Of a stretch of DNA of 64,000 nucleotides, positions 16,086 to 25,696 are shown one piece after another. The stretch is taken from NCBI RefSeq assembly GCF_013283835.1, contig NZ_CP054052.1, forward strand, positions 2,914,001-2,978,000, given 5' to 3'. How positions within the stretch are numbered: position 1 is the stretch's first letter; each line of letters starts with the position of its first letter. Origin of the DNA: Poseidonibacter lekithochrous (GTDB lineage: Bacteria > Campylobacterota > Campylobacteria > Campylobacterales > Arcobacteraceae). The notes under the pieces were generated by a model. The model was not told the DNA's origin. It was given only the letters and a program-made list of their open reading frames with translations, and did not search any database. The translations under genes and the position numbers were made by a program.

Positions 16086-17257
16086 TTTAATATCCTTGTA
16101 TAATAAAAAGCGAAAAGGATAAATCCTAATCCTAATATGCTCGTAATTATAGCAAGTGAAGTTAAACTTGCCATTAACCCAATAAATAATGTTGTAAGCA
16201 CACAAGCCATCATAAAAAACATATCATTATAAGAAATTACTCTCCCTAAATACTTCTCATCACACTGATCTTGTAATAAAGCATAAGTAAAGGACCAAAG
16301 AATAGTAGTAAAAAATCCAGTAAAGAAAATAGTGAATAATGATACATAAAAATTAAACTGAGTAAGTCCCCATAATATAATAGCTATACCTTGAAGAATT
16401 AGTACATAATGTAAATTATTCTTATTCACATATTTTGATATAAATACAGGACCTATCATTAAGGCAACAGCTCTAGTTGCATTTGAAATACCAATAGCTA
16501 AAGGTACTGCTATTACATATTTATACTCATTTTTTGCAAGTAATGTAACTAAAGTATCAAAAGAAGTTAATCCCACACATGAATGCAAAAATATTAAATG
16601 AAGAATAATTCTATTGTTTTTAATATAAAGAAAACCATCTTTTATAAGCTCCCATATTTTATCTTGAACAATAGAAGCTTTTACTTTAAAATCAATATTT
16701 ATAAAGACTATTAAAGCAACAAGAAAAAACATTGAATCAATAATAAAAGCAATTTTAATACCTACAAAATTTACTATTATTCCACTCATTGCCATTCCTG
16801 CAGCATAAGTAAAAGACCATATAATTGAATGAATTTCATTTACTTGTTGTAAAGCTTTTCCATTTAATAATTTTGCTAATAAAGACATTTCAGTTGAGAA
16901 AAACATAGATGCAGCACTCATACGAACAAATATAAATATCATTAAAAGCCAAATATCATTTTGATTATCTATGGTTAAAAAACATAAAGTCATAATAAGT
17001 TCAATGGATAATAAGGAAACCATTAAAGGTTTGATTTTAAATCTATCAATAATCGCACCAGAGAAAGGTGCAATTATTACAGCAGGAATAAAGTGCATCG
17101 CAGCAACAACGGAAATAGCAAGTTCAGTAGAACCAAACTCAACTAACATTGTATAAATAGCTACGTTAGAAAACCATGCACCAAAGTATGCAATAAATTG
17201 AACTAAAGATAAATCCCTAATTACCTTATGTTCACGGAAGAGTTTACGATAATTCAA
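16076..17257 (-). CDS. Major facilitator superfamily transporter
   Basis: The 393-residue protein has about 12 membrane helices with the N-half loop motif SGAIIDRFKIKPLM (MFS motif A region). It resembles the MFS_3/enterobactin-exporter-like group (LVQFIAYFGAWFSNVAIY at the N-terminus, then ALLQDQCDEKYLGRVISYND), usually efflux. The substrate is unknown. Its start overlaps the stop of the molybdopterin oxidoreductase by 14 nt and its stop overlaps the following small gene, so it is tightly coupled in an operon. Confidence 0.8.
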   Translation of the reverse strand: MNYRKLFREHKVIRDLSLVQFIAYFGAWFSNVAIYTMLVEFGSTELAISVVAAMHFIPAVIIAPFSGAIIDRFKIKPLMVSLLSIELIMTLCFLTIDNQNDIWLLMIFIFVRMSAASMFFSTEMSLLAKLLNGKALQQVNEIHSIIWSFTYAAGMAMSGIIVNFVGIKIAFIIDSMFFLVALIVFINIDFKVKASIVQDKIWELIKDGFLYIKNNRIILHLIFLHSCVGLTSFDTLVTLLAKNEYKYVIAVPLAIGISNATRAVALMIGPVFISKYVNKNNLHYVLILQGIAIILWGLTQFNFYVSLFTIFFTGFFTTILWSFTYALLQDQCDEKYLGRVISYNDMFFMMACVLTTLFIGLMASLTSLAIITSILGLGFILFAFYYTRILKWI

Positions 17258-18950
17258 TGTTAATTAAAACCTCTTGGAACATAGCCGAGTTTGAATCTTC
17301 ATCTTCTTTATTTGGTGTTAGGTAGTTTGTATTCTTGTTTCCAGCAAAAAAGAAAGCACATGACTCTTTTATATCATTTGATAAGCTAACAGTAAATTGT
17401 GCTTCTCCATATTTTGAAGATATTTTAACTATATCACCATTACTATATCCAGTTGATTCATGTAAATATACATTATTATCAATCTTAAATTGTGAGTTTA
17501 AAGAGCTTTTACTTTTAGCAGTGATTAAATAGAAGTTATCTTCTGTTTTATCTTTGTATAAAGGTTCAACTTCAATATCTTCAATAAATTCAAATGTTTC
17601 TAAAGTAGGATATTCCACTTCTTTATCTTTATAATATTCAAAAGCTTCATCTTCAGAACATAATGCTTGATAATCAAACTTTTCAATTAAATAAGAAGCT
17701 AATTCATACTCACTAATTGTTCCTTCTTCTTTGTCTTTTTGAATATAAGATAAAGACTTATGTCTATTTCCATAAGATAATCTTACATCTTTTTTAGAAA
17801 GGAATGAACATGAAGGAATAATTAAATCTGCATATTCACATGTATCATTATATGTTGTACCAAAAAATACAACAAATGATTTTTTTAATCCATCTATTAC
17901 AGCTTGAGTATTAGGAGCAGAAACAACTGGGTTTGCACCTTGAATAAAAGAAAGTTCATAATTTCCAAAATCAACTTCTGGAACTGCAATCTTTTTATTT
18001 TTACCTTTTATTGCAAACTGTTTATCATATCCATAACCTGAATCACTTAAATACCAAAGGCCACCAGCTGTATTTGGATTATGATATCCCATGTAAGCTG
18101 CAAAACCATCAATACATCTAGTAATCTGAGAGCCTTCAAGATACTTCTGAACTCCAAGACCTAACATAATAGCTACGCTTTTACCTTCAACCATATCAAA
18201 AAGTTTATATGCCTCATCTAGTGATACACCTGTTGTTGCTTCATAAGATACTAAAGGTCTATTTTTAGCAATATCAAAAAACCAATCAGAACCTTCTGTA
18301 TACTCCTCTAAAAACTCTTCATCTTCAGCTCTATTCATAAATGCTAATCTAGTTAAAAACAGAGCCAATTCATAATCTGTTTTAGGATTAACTTTCATAT
18401 GAAGCTCTGATTTTTTTGCAATTGGTGTAGTAATTGGATCAATAGTAATAAATGTTTTATCTTTTACTTGATTATATAAATGAGATGATGTTACTGAGAA
18501 GTTTCTTCCCCATACTATAATTACATCAGCATCTAATAATTTATCAATACTAGGATTAATCACAGCACCTCTAGATGCTTCAATTCCAGCACCTCCACCA
18601 CCATCACATAAACTACCTTTTGTTAAAGCTGAACCATATTGAGTAAAGAAGTTTTTAGGAGCACTTTGCATTAATCCTAAGTTTCCACTTCCATTATAAT
18701 AAATACTTTTTTCAGCTTCTGTACTTTTTAATTTCTCTTCTAAAATATCAAGAGCTTTTTCTAAAGAAATATCTTCATTTTTATATTTTGCACTTTTTAA
18801 ATTATCTTCTTTTAATAAAGAAGCAAAGTTCACACATAGTTTTTTATTAGTAATATTCTCATTAGAACCTTTTATATTACCATCAATATTTTCACCTTGA
18901 CAAGCATCATAACAGTCTAATGGACATGCTACTTTTTTATTTGAATTCAA
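17244..18950 (-). CDS. Compact molybdopterin oxidoreductase with N-terminal [4Fe-4S] site
   Basis: The 568-residue protein starts with a cluster motif, Cys9-x3-Cys13-x3-Cys17 and Cys39 (ACPLDCYDACQG, then KKLCVNF), and continues as a DMSO-reductase-family molybdopterin domain (IYYNGSGNLGLMQSAPK, KGSLCDGGGGAG, DVIIVWGRNFSVTSSHL, FIQGANPVVSAPNTQAV, TYNDTCEYADLIIPSCSFL). The C-terminal dinucleotide-binding barrel is present but short (NFYLITAKSK, HESTGYSNGDIVKISSKYG). There is no Tat signal, so it acts in the cytoplasm. At 568 residues it is smaller than typical formate dehydrogenases; substrate unknown. Its start overlaps the adaptor gene and its stop overlaps the MFS gene, 14 nt each. Confidence 0.82.
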   Translation of the reverse strand: MNSNKKVACPLDCYDACQGENIDGNIKGSNENITNKKLCVNFASLLKEDNLKSAKYKNEDISLEKALDILEEKLKSTEAEKSIYYNGSGNLGLMQSAPKNFFTQYGSALTKGSLCDGGGGAGIEASRGAVINPSIDKLLDADVIIVWGRNFSVTSSHLYNQVKDKTFITIDPITTPIAKKSELHMKVNPKTDYELALFLTRLAFMNRAEDEEFLEEYTEGSDWFFDIAKNRPLVSYEATTGVSLDEAYKLFDMVEGKSVAIMLGLGVQKYLEGSQITRCIDGFAAYMGYHNPNTAGGLWYLSDSGYGYDKQFAIKGKNKKIAVPEVDFGNYELSFIQGANPVVSAPNTQAVIDGLKKSFVVFFGTTYNDTCEYADLIIPSCSFLSKKDVRLSYGNRHKSLSYIQKDKEEGTISEYELASYLIEKFDYQALCSEDEAFEYYKDKEVEYPTLETFEFIEDIEVEPLYKDKTEDNFYLITAKSKSSLNSQFKIDNNVYLHESTGYSNGDIVKISSKYGEAQFTVSLSNDIKESCAFFFAGNKNTNYLTPNKEDEDSNSAMFQEVLINIELS

Positions 18951-19644
18951 TTTTTACCAACCTTGAGAATACTTTCACATTATCTAAAACTATTTTTACT
19001 TTATAAGATGAAATATGAGAAGAATCTGCAACTTCATATACTTTATTGATTTTTAAATCTGTTTTCTTTCCATCTAAATATATAACTTTATTTTTAATAC
19101 TTTCTACATTTGAAATAGGAACAAAAAACTCTAATTTTGCTTTTGATAAGTCTTTTGATTCATATAATAAAGTCCCAGGAGTTACATAGTCATCTTTTTT
19201 TACTGAAATATTAAAAATATAGTTTGATTTTTCAACTAATTTTTTATTAGAAATACTATCTTTTAGTGTTTCAATTTTTACTATAATATCAGCTTTACTA
19301 GATTCTAAATTAACAACTTTTAATTTTTGAGTATCTTTTTCAAAAGCAGATTTAGAAGAAATACTTTTTAATCTCTTATAGTTTGTATTTTCAATCTTAA
19401 TCATTTCATTAAATAGTTTTAATTTCTTTTTTGATTGTTCTAATTCAATTTTATTTACTTTAGAATCTATTTGAACAACAACACTATTATTTGCAAAAGA
19501 ACCTTCTACTTTTTCATTTGAGAAAGTTACTTTCCCAGAAACTGAAGACTTCACTTTATAATTTTCAAAAGGCTCAAGTTTTGCGTAATATTCACTTGCC
19601 ATAAGGCTATTAATTAATAAAAAACAAAATAGTAATACTTTCAT
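18937..19644 (-). CDS. HlyD-like periplasmic adaptor protein
   Basis: The 235-residue protein has a signal peptide (MKVLLFCFLLINSLMAS) and the hairpin layout of an RND/ABC membrane-fusion protein: a lipoyl-like half (YKVKSSVSGKVTFSN, VVVQIDSKVNKIELEQ), a coiled coil (about 65-130), the second lipoyl half (FNISVKKDDYVTPGTLLYE) and a short beta-barrel end. No RND pump, ABC exporter or outer-membrane channel lies beside it, which is odd for this family. It may instead serve the neighbouring MFS exporter or a pump elsewhere. It starts 5 nt after the BatD-like gene. Confidence 0.65.
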   Translation of the reverse strand: MKVLLFCFLLINSLMASEYYAKLEPFENYKVKSSVSGKVTFSNEKVEGSFANNSVVVQIDSKVNKIELEQSKKKLKLFNEMIKIENTNYKRLKSISSKSAFEKDTQKLKVVNLESSKADIIVKIETLKDSISNKKLVEKSNYIFNISVKKDDYVTPGTLLYESKDLSKAKLEFFVPISNVESIKNKVIYLDGKKTDLKINKVYEVADSSHISSYKVKIVLDNVKVFSRLVKIEFK

Positions 19645-19649
19645 ATAAT

Positions 19650-21116
19650 TTATCCTTTTAATTCTATTTGTTTGAGTAGTTTAATAATTTCTTTTTTTAA
19701 TGTTTTAAAATCACCCTGCTTTTCTAAATCAAAAATCAACTTATCCAAAGAAGAATTTGTTTTAATAAAAGGAGATAAGATTTTTAATAAATCATTACTT
19801 GAAGAAGAGGCTTTTATTTTCTTTAATAGTGGCCTATCATTAAACTCTTTTTTTTCTTTCTGTTTTATAACATAATAATATAAACCAAATATTAATAATG
19901 TACTAATAATACCCAAAGAAAAATATAAAATATTATCTTTTATTGAGCTTTTTTCTACAACTTTTATTTGAGTCATATTTTGCACACTATTATTCTTTTT
20001 CTCTAGTGTAACAGGAGTGATGTTTTCATTTTTATTTTCAACTTCTATTACAAATGATTTTGTTTCTTTTGTAATAACTTTGTTTTCTAATTTATTGAAA
20101 TAAGATAGTTTTACAGAAGGAATTGTTGTATTTTTATTTAATAAAAGTGAGAAAACTTTTGTATAAGATCCAGTATATTTTCCATCTTTAAAAGAAGCTA
20201 TTATTTTAGGTTTATTTTCAAAAATTGTAGCTTCTTTTAAATCTAATTTAATATCTTTTATATCATCAATATTTCCTACTCCATCAACTTTTAGTCGATA
20301 AGAAATAGATTCACCCTTTTTTACTTTTGTTTTATCAAGCTTGGCTTCTATATCAAAATCACCTATTAAATCAACACCAGAAGGTAAATCCTTTGCCTTA
20401 AGATCTAAAGCATTTGAATAAACTTTAAAAGTACTCAACCCATTTGAAAACATTGCATAAGCACTTTTTCTAGGATCTACCATTTGTGTATGTATTATCA
20501 TTGGTGTTATTTCTAATAGTCCAGCTTTTAGAGGGAATAATAAAAAGTTTAATTCTTGTACAACAAAATTTCCATCTTCATACTGCTTTGAACTATTTAG
20601 TTGTTTGAACCAAAAGTTATTAAAGTTTGGCTGTTCAAATGATAAATCAACTATTTGTGAGTGTTTTTTGTATTTAAAAACAACTGTTAAAATAATATCT
20701 TCACCAACATAAACATCATTTTTATTAGTTTTAATTGTTAAATCAAATAATTCTGATTTAGTCTTCTTAGCATTTACTAATTTAACTTCTTTGATTTTTG
20801 TGATATAAAGTTTATCATCAATTTTAAATTCTAAGGGAGGAAGAGTTATATCACTTGTAGGTTGCAAAGAATAAACTTTTTTGATTTTTTTTGTTATTCT
20901 TGAGTTTATTATATTAGTAGAATTATAAGATTGTATTACATCAACTGTAAAACCATCTATCTCTTTGATTTCAGGGAAAATTATATCATCCCCACTTGCT
21001 TCAATAGCAAAAAGTAAAGACTCACCTTTTATTATAGAAGAAGGAATCTCTATTTTTACATTAGAAAAAGATATTGTAACAAGAGTTATTAATATTATTA
21101 AAAATCTAATCACCAA
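19650..21116 (-). CDS. BatD-like (oxygen-tolerance) membrane protein
   Basis: The 488-residue protein has a signal peptide/N-anchor (residues 1-18), repeated immunoglobulin-like domains with the BatD pattern (KIEIPSSIIKGESLLFAIEA; DLTIKTNKNDVYVGEDIILT; DFDIEAKLDKTKVKKGESIS), a late membrane helix (about 392-413, ILYFSLGIISTLLIFGLYYY) and a cytoplasmic tail. BatD normally sits with MoxR, BatA, BatB and BatC genes; none is here. It starts 5 nt after the flhA stop, so it belongs to the flagellar transcript. The role in the envelope is inferred from the family only. Confidence 0.7.
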   Translation of the reverse strand: MVIRFLIILITLVTISFSNVKIEIPSSIIKGESLLFAIEASGDDIIFPEIKEIDGFTVDVIQSYNSTNIINSRITKKIKKVYSLQPTSDITLPPLEFKIDDKLYITKIKEVKLVNAKKTKSELFDLTIKTNKNDVYVGEDIILTVVFKYKKHSQIVDLSFEQPNFNNFWFKQLNSSKQYEDGNFVVQELNFLLFPLKAGLLEITPMIIHTQMVDPRKSAYAMFSNGLSTFKVYSNALDLKAKDLPSGVDLIGDFDIEAKLDKTKVKKGESISYRLKVDGVGNIDDIKDIKLDLKEATIFENKPKIIASFKDGKYTGSYTKVFSLLLNKNTTIPSVKLSYFNKLENKVITKETKSFVIEVENKNENITPVTLEKKNNSVQNMTQIKVVEKSSIKDNILYFSLGIISTLLIFGLYYYVIKQKEKKEFNDRPLLKKIKASSSSNDLLKILSPFIKTNSSLDKLIFDLEKQGDFKTLKKEIIKLLKQIELKG

Positions 21117-21121
21117 GTCTC

Positions 21122-23239
21122 CTAAAAGTCTAATGTACCTTCAATAGCAAAGTTTGCTTTTGAATCAAGTTCCGCATGGGATATAACTGCAACTTGAAGG
21201 CCAAATTTTTCGTATATTTCTGAAATTCTTTTTCTTAAAACAGGATCAACTACCATTGCAACTTTATTGAAACCTTTAGCTTCTATTTGTTCAATTAAAG
21301 ATTTTGTATGTGTCACAAGATTATTGATCTCAGCAATTGATAACATAAGCTGACTAGCTCCATGTTGATCTTGTAGTTTTCCAATAAATTGTTGTTCTAA
21401 CTCTGGTTTAATAGTAACAATATGTAAAATACCATCATTATCTAAAAACTTCTGAGTAATTAATCTATATAACTTAGATCTTACATGCTCTAATAATACA
21501 TCAGGAGCTTTTGTAAACTCTGCAATATCTGCAATTGCTTCAATAATTGTAAGCATATCTACAATAGGTATCTTCTCATGTAATAAGTCTTTAGATACTT
21601 TTAGTAATGAACCATAAGAAGTAACTTTCATAGCTTCTTCAACTACAATAGGGAAATCTTTTTTCAATCTATCAACAATATCTACAATATCTTGTCTAGT
21701 AATAATATCTTCAGAGTGTTTTTTAATTACTTCTGAGATATGTGTAGAGATAATTGTAGGAGCATCAACAACAGTAAAACCTTTCATTAAGGCTTCTTCT
21801 TTTAAATGTTGTGCAATCCAAGTTGCTTCTAAATTAAATACAGGTTCTTTTACTTTTAAACCTGGAAGTTTTTCATTACCTAAACCACCCATTGCTAATA
21901 ATTTATCAATCTCAACTCGTCCTTTTACTAAAGGAATTCTTTTTAAATATAATTGATATTCATTAGGTGATAAACTAGCATCATCAGAGATTCTAATTTG
22001 AGGAATAATAAATCCAAGTTCTGTTGCAATTGTTTTTCTAATAGCTTTAATTTTGTCTAATAATTCTGAGTTACCTTGAACTAATTGAAGTAATCTAATT
22101 CCTAATTTTAACTCAAGAACTTCAAGCTTCATAATAGTTTCAATAGTCTGTTCGTCATTAGCAGCACTTGCTTGTTTTTTCTTCTCTTTTATAACATCAA
22201 CATTATCACTAATTTTAGCTTTTTTCTTTTCAGGTTCAGTTTTAAAGAATCTAGTTAATGCATTATCAACATCTTGTTCTATAAGATTTATTGTGTATCC
22301 AATAAATATCATTAATAATCCCATAAATACTAAAATACCAGCAGGGAATCCAGGAACAAATCCAAATAAAATCATACCCATACCAACTAACACTAGTGAT
22401 TTAGAATCTTTAGCAAGTTGCATAATAGATTGATTAGCAAATTTATCTTCATCCATATTAGATCTAGTAATAATAATAGCAGTTGCAGTTGATAAAATTA
22501 AAGCAGGTAATTGAGCTACTAATCCATCACCAATAGTTAAAATAGTATAAATTCTACCACTTTCAGATACTGTTAAATCATGCTGGAATAGACCAATTAA
22601 TAATCCACCAATTAGGTTAACTAAAGTAATAATAATACCAGCAACAGCATCACCTTTTACGAACTTAGACGATCCATCCATTGCCCCATAGAAACTAGCT
22701 TCAGAAATTAAAGACTTTCTTCTCACTTGCGCTTCTTTATCATCAATAAATCCTGCATTTAAATCCGCATCAATTGCCATTTGTTTACCAGGCATTGAAT
22801 CAAGTGTAAATCTTGCAGTAACTTCCGCAACCCTTGTTGCACCCTTAGTAACAACCATAAAGTTAATAAGAACTAGAATAATAAATACAATAACCCCAAT
22901 TACCATATTTCCACCAACAACAAAGTCACCAAAGGCTGAGATAATAGAACTTACCGCATCAGGACCATTGTGTCCCTCACTTAAAATTGACCTTGTAGTT
23001 GCAATATTCAAGGACAGTCTAAACAGTGCAAGAATAAGAATAATAGTTGGGAAAGTAGTTAAATCAGAAGGTTTCTGAATATACAGTGAAATTAATAGGA
23101 TTAATAATGATAAAGATAAAGATATTACCAAGAAAAAATCCAGCATCCCTTTTGATAAAGGGACGATGATAATCGTTAAAATTGCTACAAATAATGCAAC
23201 AATAAATAAATCTTTTGTAAATATCTTTTTAAAATTCAT
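21122..23239 (-). CDS. flhA: Flagellar biosynthesis protein FlhA
   Basis: The 705-residue inner-membrane component of the flagellar type III export gate has about eight helices in the first 320 residues, including the FHIPEP signature block (TFPTIILILALFRLSLNIAT; VAEVTARFTLDSMPGKQMAI), followed by the cytoplasmic ring domain. Length matches the family. It follows flgL by 16 nt and continues into a BatD-like gene after 5 nt. Confidence 0.97.
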   Translation of the reverse strand: MNFKKIFTKDLFIVALFVAILTIIIVPLSKGMLDFFLVISLSLSLLILLISLYIQKPSDLTTFPTIILILALFRLSLNIATTRSILSEGHNGPDAVSSIISAFGDFVVGGNMVIGVIVFIILVLINFMVVTKGATRVAEVTARFTLDSMPGKQMAIDADLNAGFIDDKEAQVRRKSLISEASFYGAMDGSSKFVKGDAVAGIIITLVNLIGGLLIGLFQHDLTVSESGRIYTILTIGDGLVAQLPALILSTATAIIITRSNMDEDKFANQSIMQLAKDSKSLVLVGMGMILFGFVPGFPAGILVFMGLLMIFIGYTINLIEQDVDNALTRFFKTEPEKKKAKISDNVDVIKEKKKQASAANDEQTIETIMKLEVLELKLGIRLLQLVQGNSELLDKIKAIRKTIATELGFIIPQIRISDDASLSPNEYQLYLKRIPLVKGRVEIDKLLAMGGLGNEKLPGLKVKEPVFNLEATWIAQHLKEEALMKGFTVVDAPTIISTHISEVIKKHSEDIITRQDIVDIVDRLKKDFPIVVEEAMKVTSYGSLLKVSKDLLHEKIPIVDMLTIIEAIADIAEFTKAPDVLLEHVRSKLYRLITQKFLDNDGILHIVTIKPELEQQFIGKLQDQHGASQLMLSIAEINNLVTHTKSLIEQIEAKGFNKVAMVVDPVLRKRISEIYEKFGLQVAVISHAELDSKANFAIEGTLDF

Positions 23240-23255
23240 CTAGGTAAATAATTAA

Positions 23256-24395
23256 TTATCTAAGAAAATTAACTAATGACAATTGATTAGTTTTGTTAAT
23301 TGTTGAATATAATGCTGTGTATGTTAATTCTAATGCTTTTGATTCAACAGCTAGTTTTGATAAATCTGCTGCTCCAATTTCTATAGATAATACATTGTAC
23401 TGAGTAAGTTTTGCTGTAACTTTCTCTTGTGATAATTCGAATACTTTGTTTCTTCCACCAAGTTCTGCATGGGCAACGTTAATTGCATCATAAGAATCAT
23501 TGATTTCATTAATACCAGTATTTAAAGCTGCATCTGCAACTGCATCACTAACAGGGTTTCCTGCTGTATCAACTTTATTTAAAGCATTAATTACACTATT
23601 TAAAGCTTCAAAAATATTAGTTTTTGCTTCAAATTTTGTTCCATCTGCTGTTCCAACATTCGCTGTATAAACAGGTGGTGTTGCAGCATTATTAGTTACA
23701 GGTAGTGTTGTTGTAGTAACATTACCATCTAAATCATATTTAACGATATTAGTTTTAGTTGCATCAAGTTTCCATTCAGAACCATCTTGATCGATAATCC
23801 TATCACTTTCTTTGAAACTTAAATTTGGGTCACCTTTTGTAGCCACGTCTGATGAATACATCATCATATCAAAGCCATTTACACCCTTATCTCGGTAAGA
23901 ACCTTCTTCCACTGCAATTTTTCTTAACTGGTTATCACCATTATAAGTAACATTACCATTTGCATCTTCAATAAATGGTTTAACAGAAGAATCAGAACCT
24001 GCAAATAAATATTCGCCATCTACTCTACTATTTGCCAAGTCAAGAATATTTTGTTTAACTCCAGAAATACTAATAGCAATAGATTTTTTACCCTCTGGCG
24101 TTGTTGTATCAGTGTTTGCTTTTAAAAGTTCGCTTTTTACTTGTTCCATTAATCTTTTAACTTCTGTTAAAGCAGAATCAGAAACATCGTTATGAACATT
24201 TGTTCTAGTTATTTGAGTTTGAATACCTTCAAAAGTTTTTATTTTGTCATCAACAAAAATTTCTCTTGAGTAAAGTACAGAATCATCACTACCATTTTCT
24301 AGTTTTTTTCCAGTACTAGTTTGATAAGAAATTCTTTTTTGCTCAGCATTTAAATTATCTAAATGATATAAAGTCTGTTGTGTTTGATTAATCAT
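23256..24395 (-). CDS. flgL: Flagellar hook-filament junction protein FlgL
   Basis: The 379-residue HAP3 has flagellin-like terminal helices: N-terminus INQTQQTLYHLDNLNAEQKR and SYQTSTGKKLENGSDDSVL, C-terminus VESKALELTYTALYSTINK. The middle has a variable insert. It is exported by the flagellar type III system and joins hook and filament. Its partner FlgK is not in the window. It overlaps the fliI stop by 4 nt. Confidence 0.9.
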   Translation of the reverse strand: MINQTQQTLYHLDNLNAEQKRISYQTSTGKKLENGSDDSVLYSREIFVDDKIKTFEGIQTQITRTNVHNDVSDSALTEVKRLMEQVKSELLKANTDTTTPEGKKSIAISISGVKQNILDLANSRVDGEYLFAGSDSSVKPFIEDANGNVTYNGDNQLRKIAVEEGSYRDKGVNGFDMMMYSSDVATKGDPNLSFKESDRIIDQDGSEWKLDATKTNIVKYDLDGNVTTTTLPVTNNAATPPVYTANVGTADGTKFEAKTNIFEALNSVINALNKVDTAGNPVSDAVADAALNTGINEINDSYDAINVAHAELGGRNKVFELSQEKVTAKLTQYNVLSIEIGAADLSKLAVESKALELTYTALYSTINKTNQLSLVNFLR

Positions 24396-25696
24396 TCTAA
24401 AACCTTTCTAAACATTGCTACAATTTCATTAAAATTGTAACGTTCTTGAGTACTTTGAGTTAAAAATTCTCTAATTTTCTCTTTTTTAGCCATTGCAGCG
24501 TCAAGTTCAGCATCCATGCCAGGTTTATATGCCCCAACTCTAACTAAAACTTCGTTTTCCTTTATTAAAGATAATACTCTTTTTAACTTTAAAAAGTCAT
24601 TATAATGTTCATTATTAACAACTTTGTCCATTACCCTTGAAGCTGATTTTAGAAGATTAATTGGAGGATAAAAACCCTGTTCAGTTAATTCTCTTGTTAA
24701 AACAATATGCCCATCTAAAATAGATCTACTCTGATCAGCAACGGGATCATTCATATCATCACCATCAACTAATACAGTAAAAAATGCAGTTAATGAACCT
24801 TTATCATTATTTCCAGCTCTCTCCATTAATTGAGGTAATAAAGCAAACACTGAAGGCGGATAACCACGACTTACAGGTGGTTCACCAGTACTTAATCCAA
24901 TCTCTCTTTGAGCCATTGCAAATCTTGTAACAGAATCCATCATAAGTAAAACATCATGACCTTTATCTCTAAAGAACTCAGCAATTGCCATAGCAGTAAA
25001 AGCTCCATATTTTCTCATTAGAGCCGATTCATCTGAAGTAGCTGCAACAATTACGGTATTTTCTAAATTATTATCTAAATTATAATGAATAAATTCAGGA
25101 ATTTCACGCCCTCTTTCCCCAATTAAAGCTATAACTTTAATTTGAGCTTCACAACCTTTAACAATCATTCCCATAAGTGTTGATTTACCAACTCCTGAAC
25201 CTGCAAAAATACCAACTTTTTGCCCTTTTCCAGAAGTTAACATTGAATCAATAGATTTAACACCAGTTGAGAATTTTTCATCAATTATTCCTCTCTCTAG
25301 TGGAGGCATTGAAAGTTTATTAATTGCAGAATTCTCTCTTAATTCTTGAGGTTTACCTTTATCATCAATAGGCTCACCCAAAGCATTTACAACTCTTCCT
25401 AATAATCCATAACCACACTTAACAGATAAACCTTCTTTTTGAAGGTAAACTTTATCATGAATTCTAAAACCTTCAATAAATGAAAATGGTACAATTGTAA
25501 AAGATTCACTATCAATTGAAGCAACCATTCCCAAAACCGTATATAAGTGCTGTACAGATTCAATTTTTACAATATCACCAACTGCTACTTCTAAACCTAC
25601 AGCTGTAACTGTTGTTGTTGAAATGTGTTTAATTCGTCCAAATGCAATGGCTAAGTTTGTTGAGTCAATACTATCTATAAAACTATCTAAATCCAT
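24392..25696 (-). CDS. fliI: Flagellar export ATPase FliI
   Basis: The 434-residue F1-like ATPase that powers and orders flagellar export. Walker A is GIFAGSGVGKST, the catalytic Glu motif is ALIGERGREIPEF, Walker B is VLLMMDSVTRFAMAQ and the family block GLSTGEPPVSRGYPPSVFA is complete. Length is typical. It shares a base with the upstream TPR gene stop and overlaps flgL, so translation is coupled. Confidence 0.97.
   Translation of the reverse strand: MDLDSFIDSIDSTNLAIAFGRIKHISTTTVTAVGLEVAVGDIVKIESVQHLYTVLGMVASIDSESFTIVPFSFIEGFRIHDKVYLQKEGLSVKCGYGLLGRVVNALGEPIDDKGKPQELRENSAINKLSMPPLERGIIDEKFSTGVKSIDSMLTSGKGQKVGIFAGSGVGKSTLMGMIVKGCEAQIKVIALIGERGREIPEFIHYNLDNNLENTVIVAATSDESALMRKYGAFTAMAIAEFFRDKGHDVLLMMDSVTRFAMAQREIGLSTGEPPVSRGYPPSVFALLPQLMERAGNNDKGSLTAFFTVLVDGDDMNDPVADQSRSILDGHIVLTRELTEQGFYPPINLLKSASRVMDKVVNNEHYNDFLKLKRVLSLIKENEVLVRVGAYKPGMDAELDAAMAKKEKIREFLTQSTQERYNFNEIVAMFRKVLE

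Noticed and set aside
16086-16205. Longer N-terminus for the small gene before the kinase (start at 16205)
   Set aside because: This part lies wholly inside the MFS gene on the same strand and encodes an atypical sequence; the GTG at 16085 has a good RBS.
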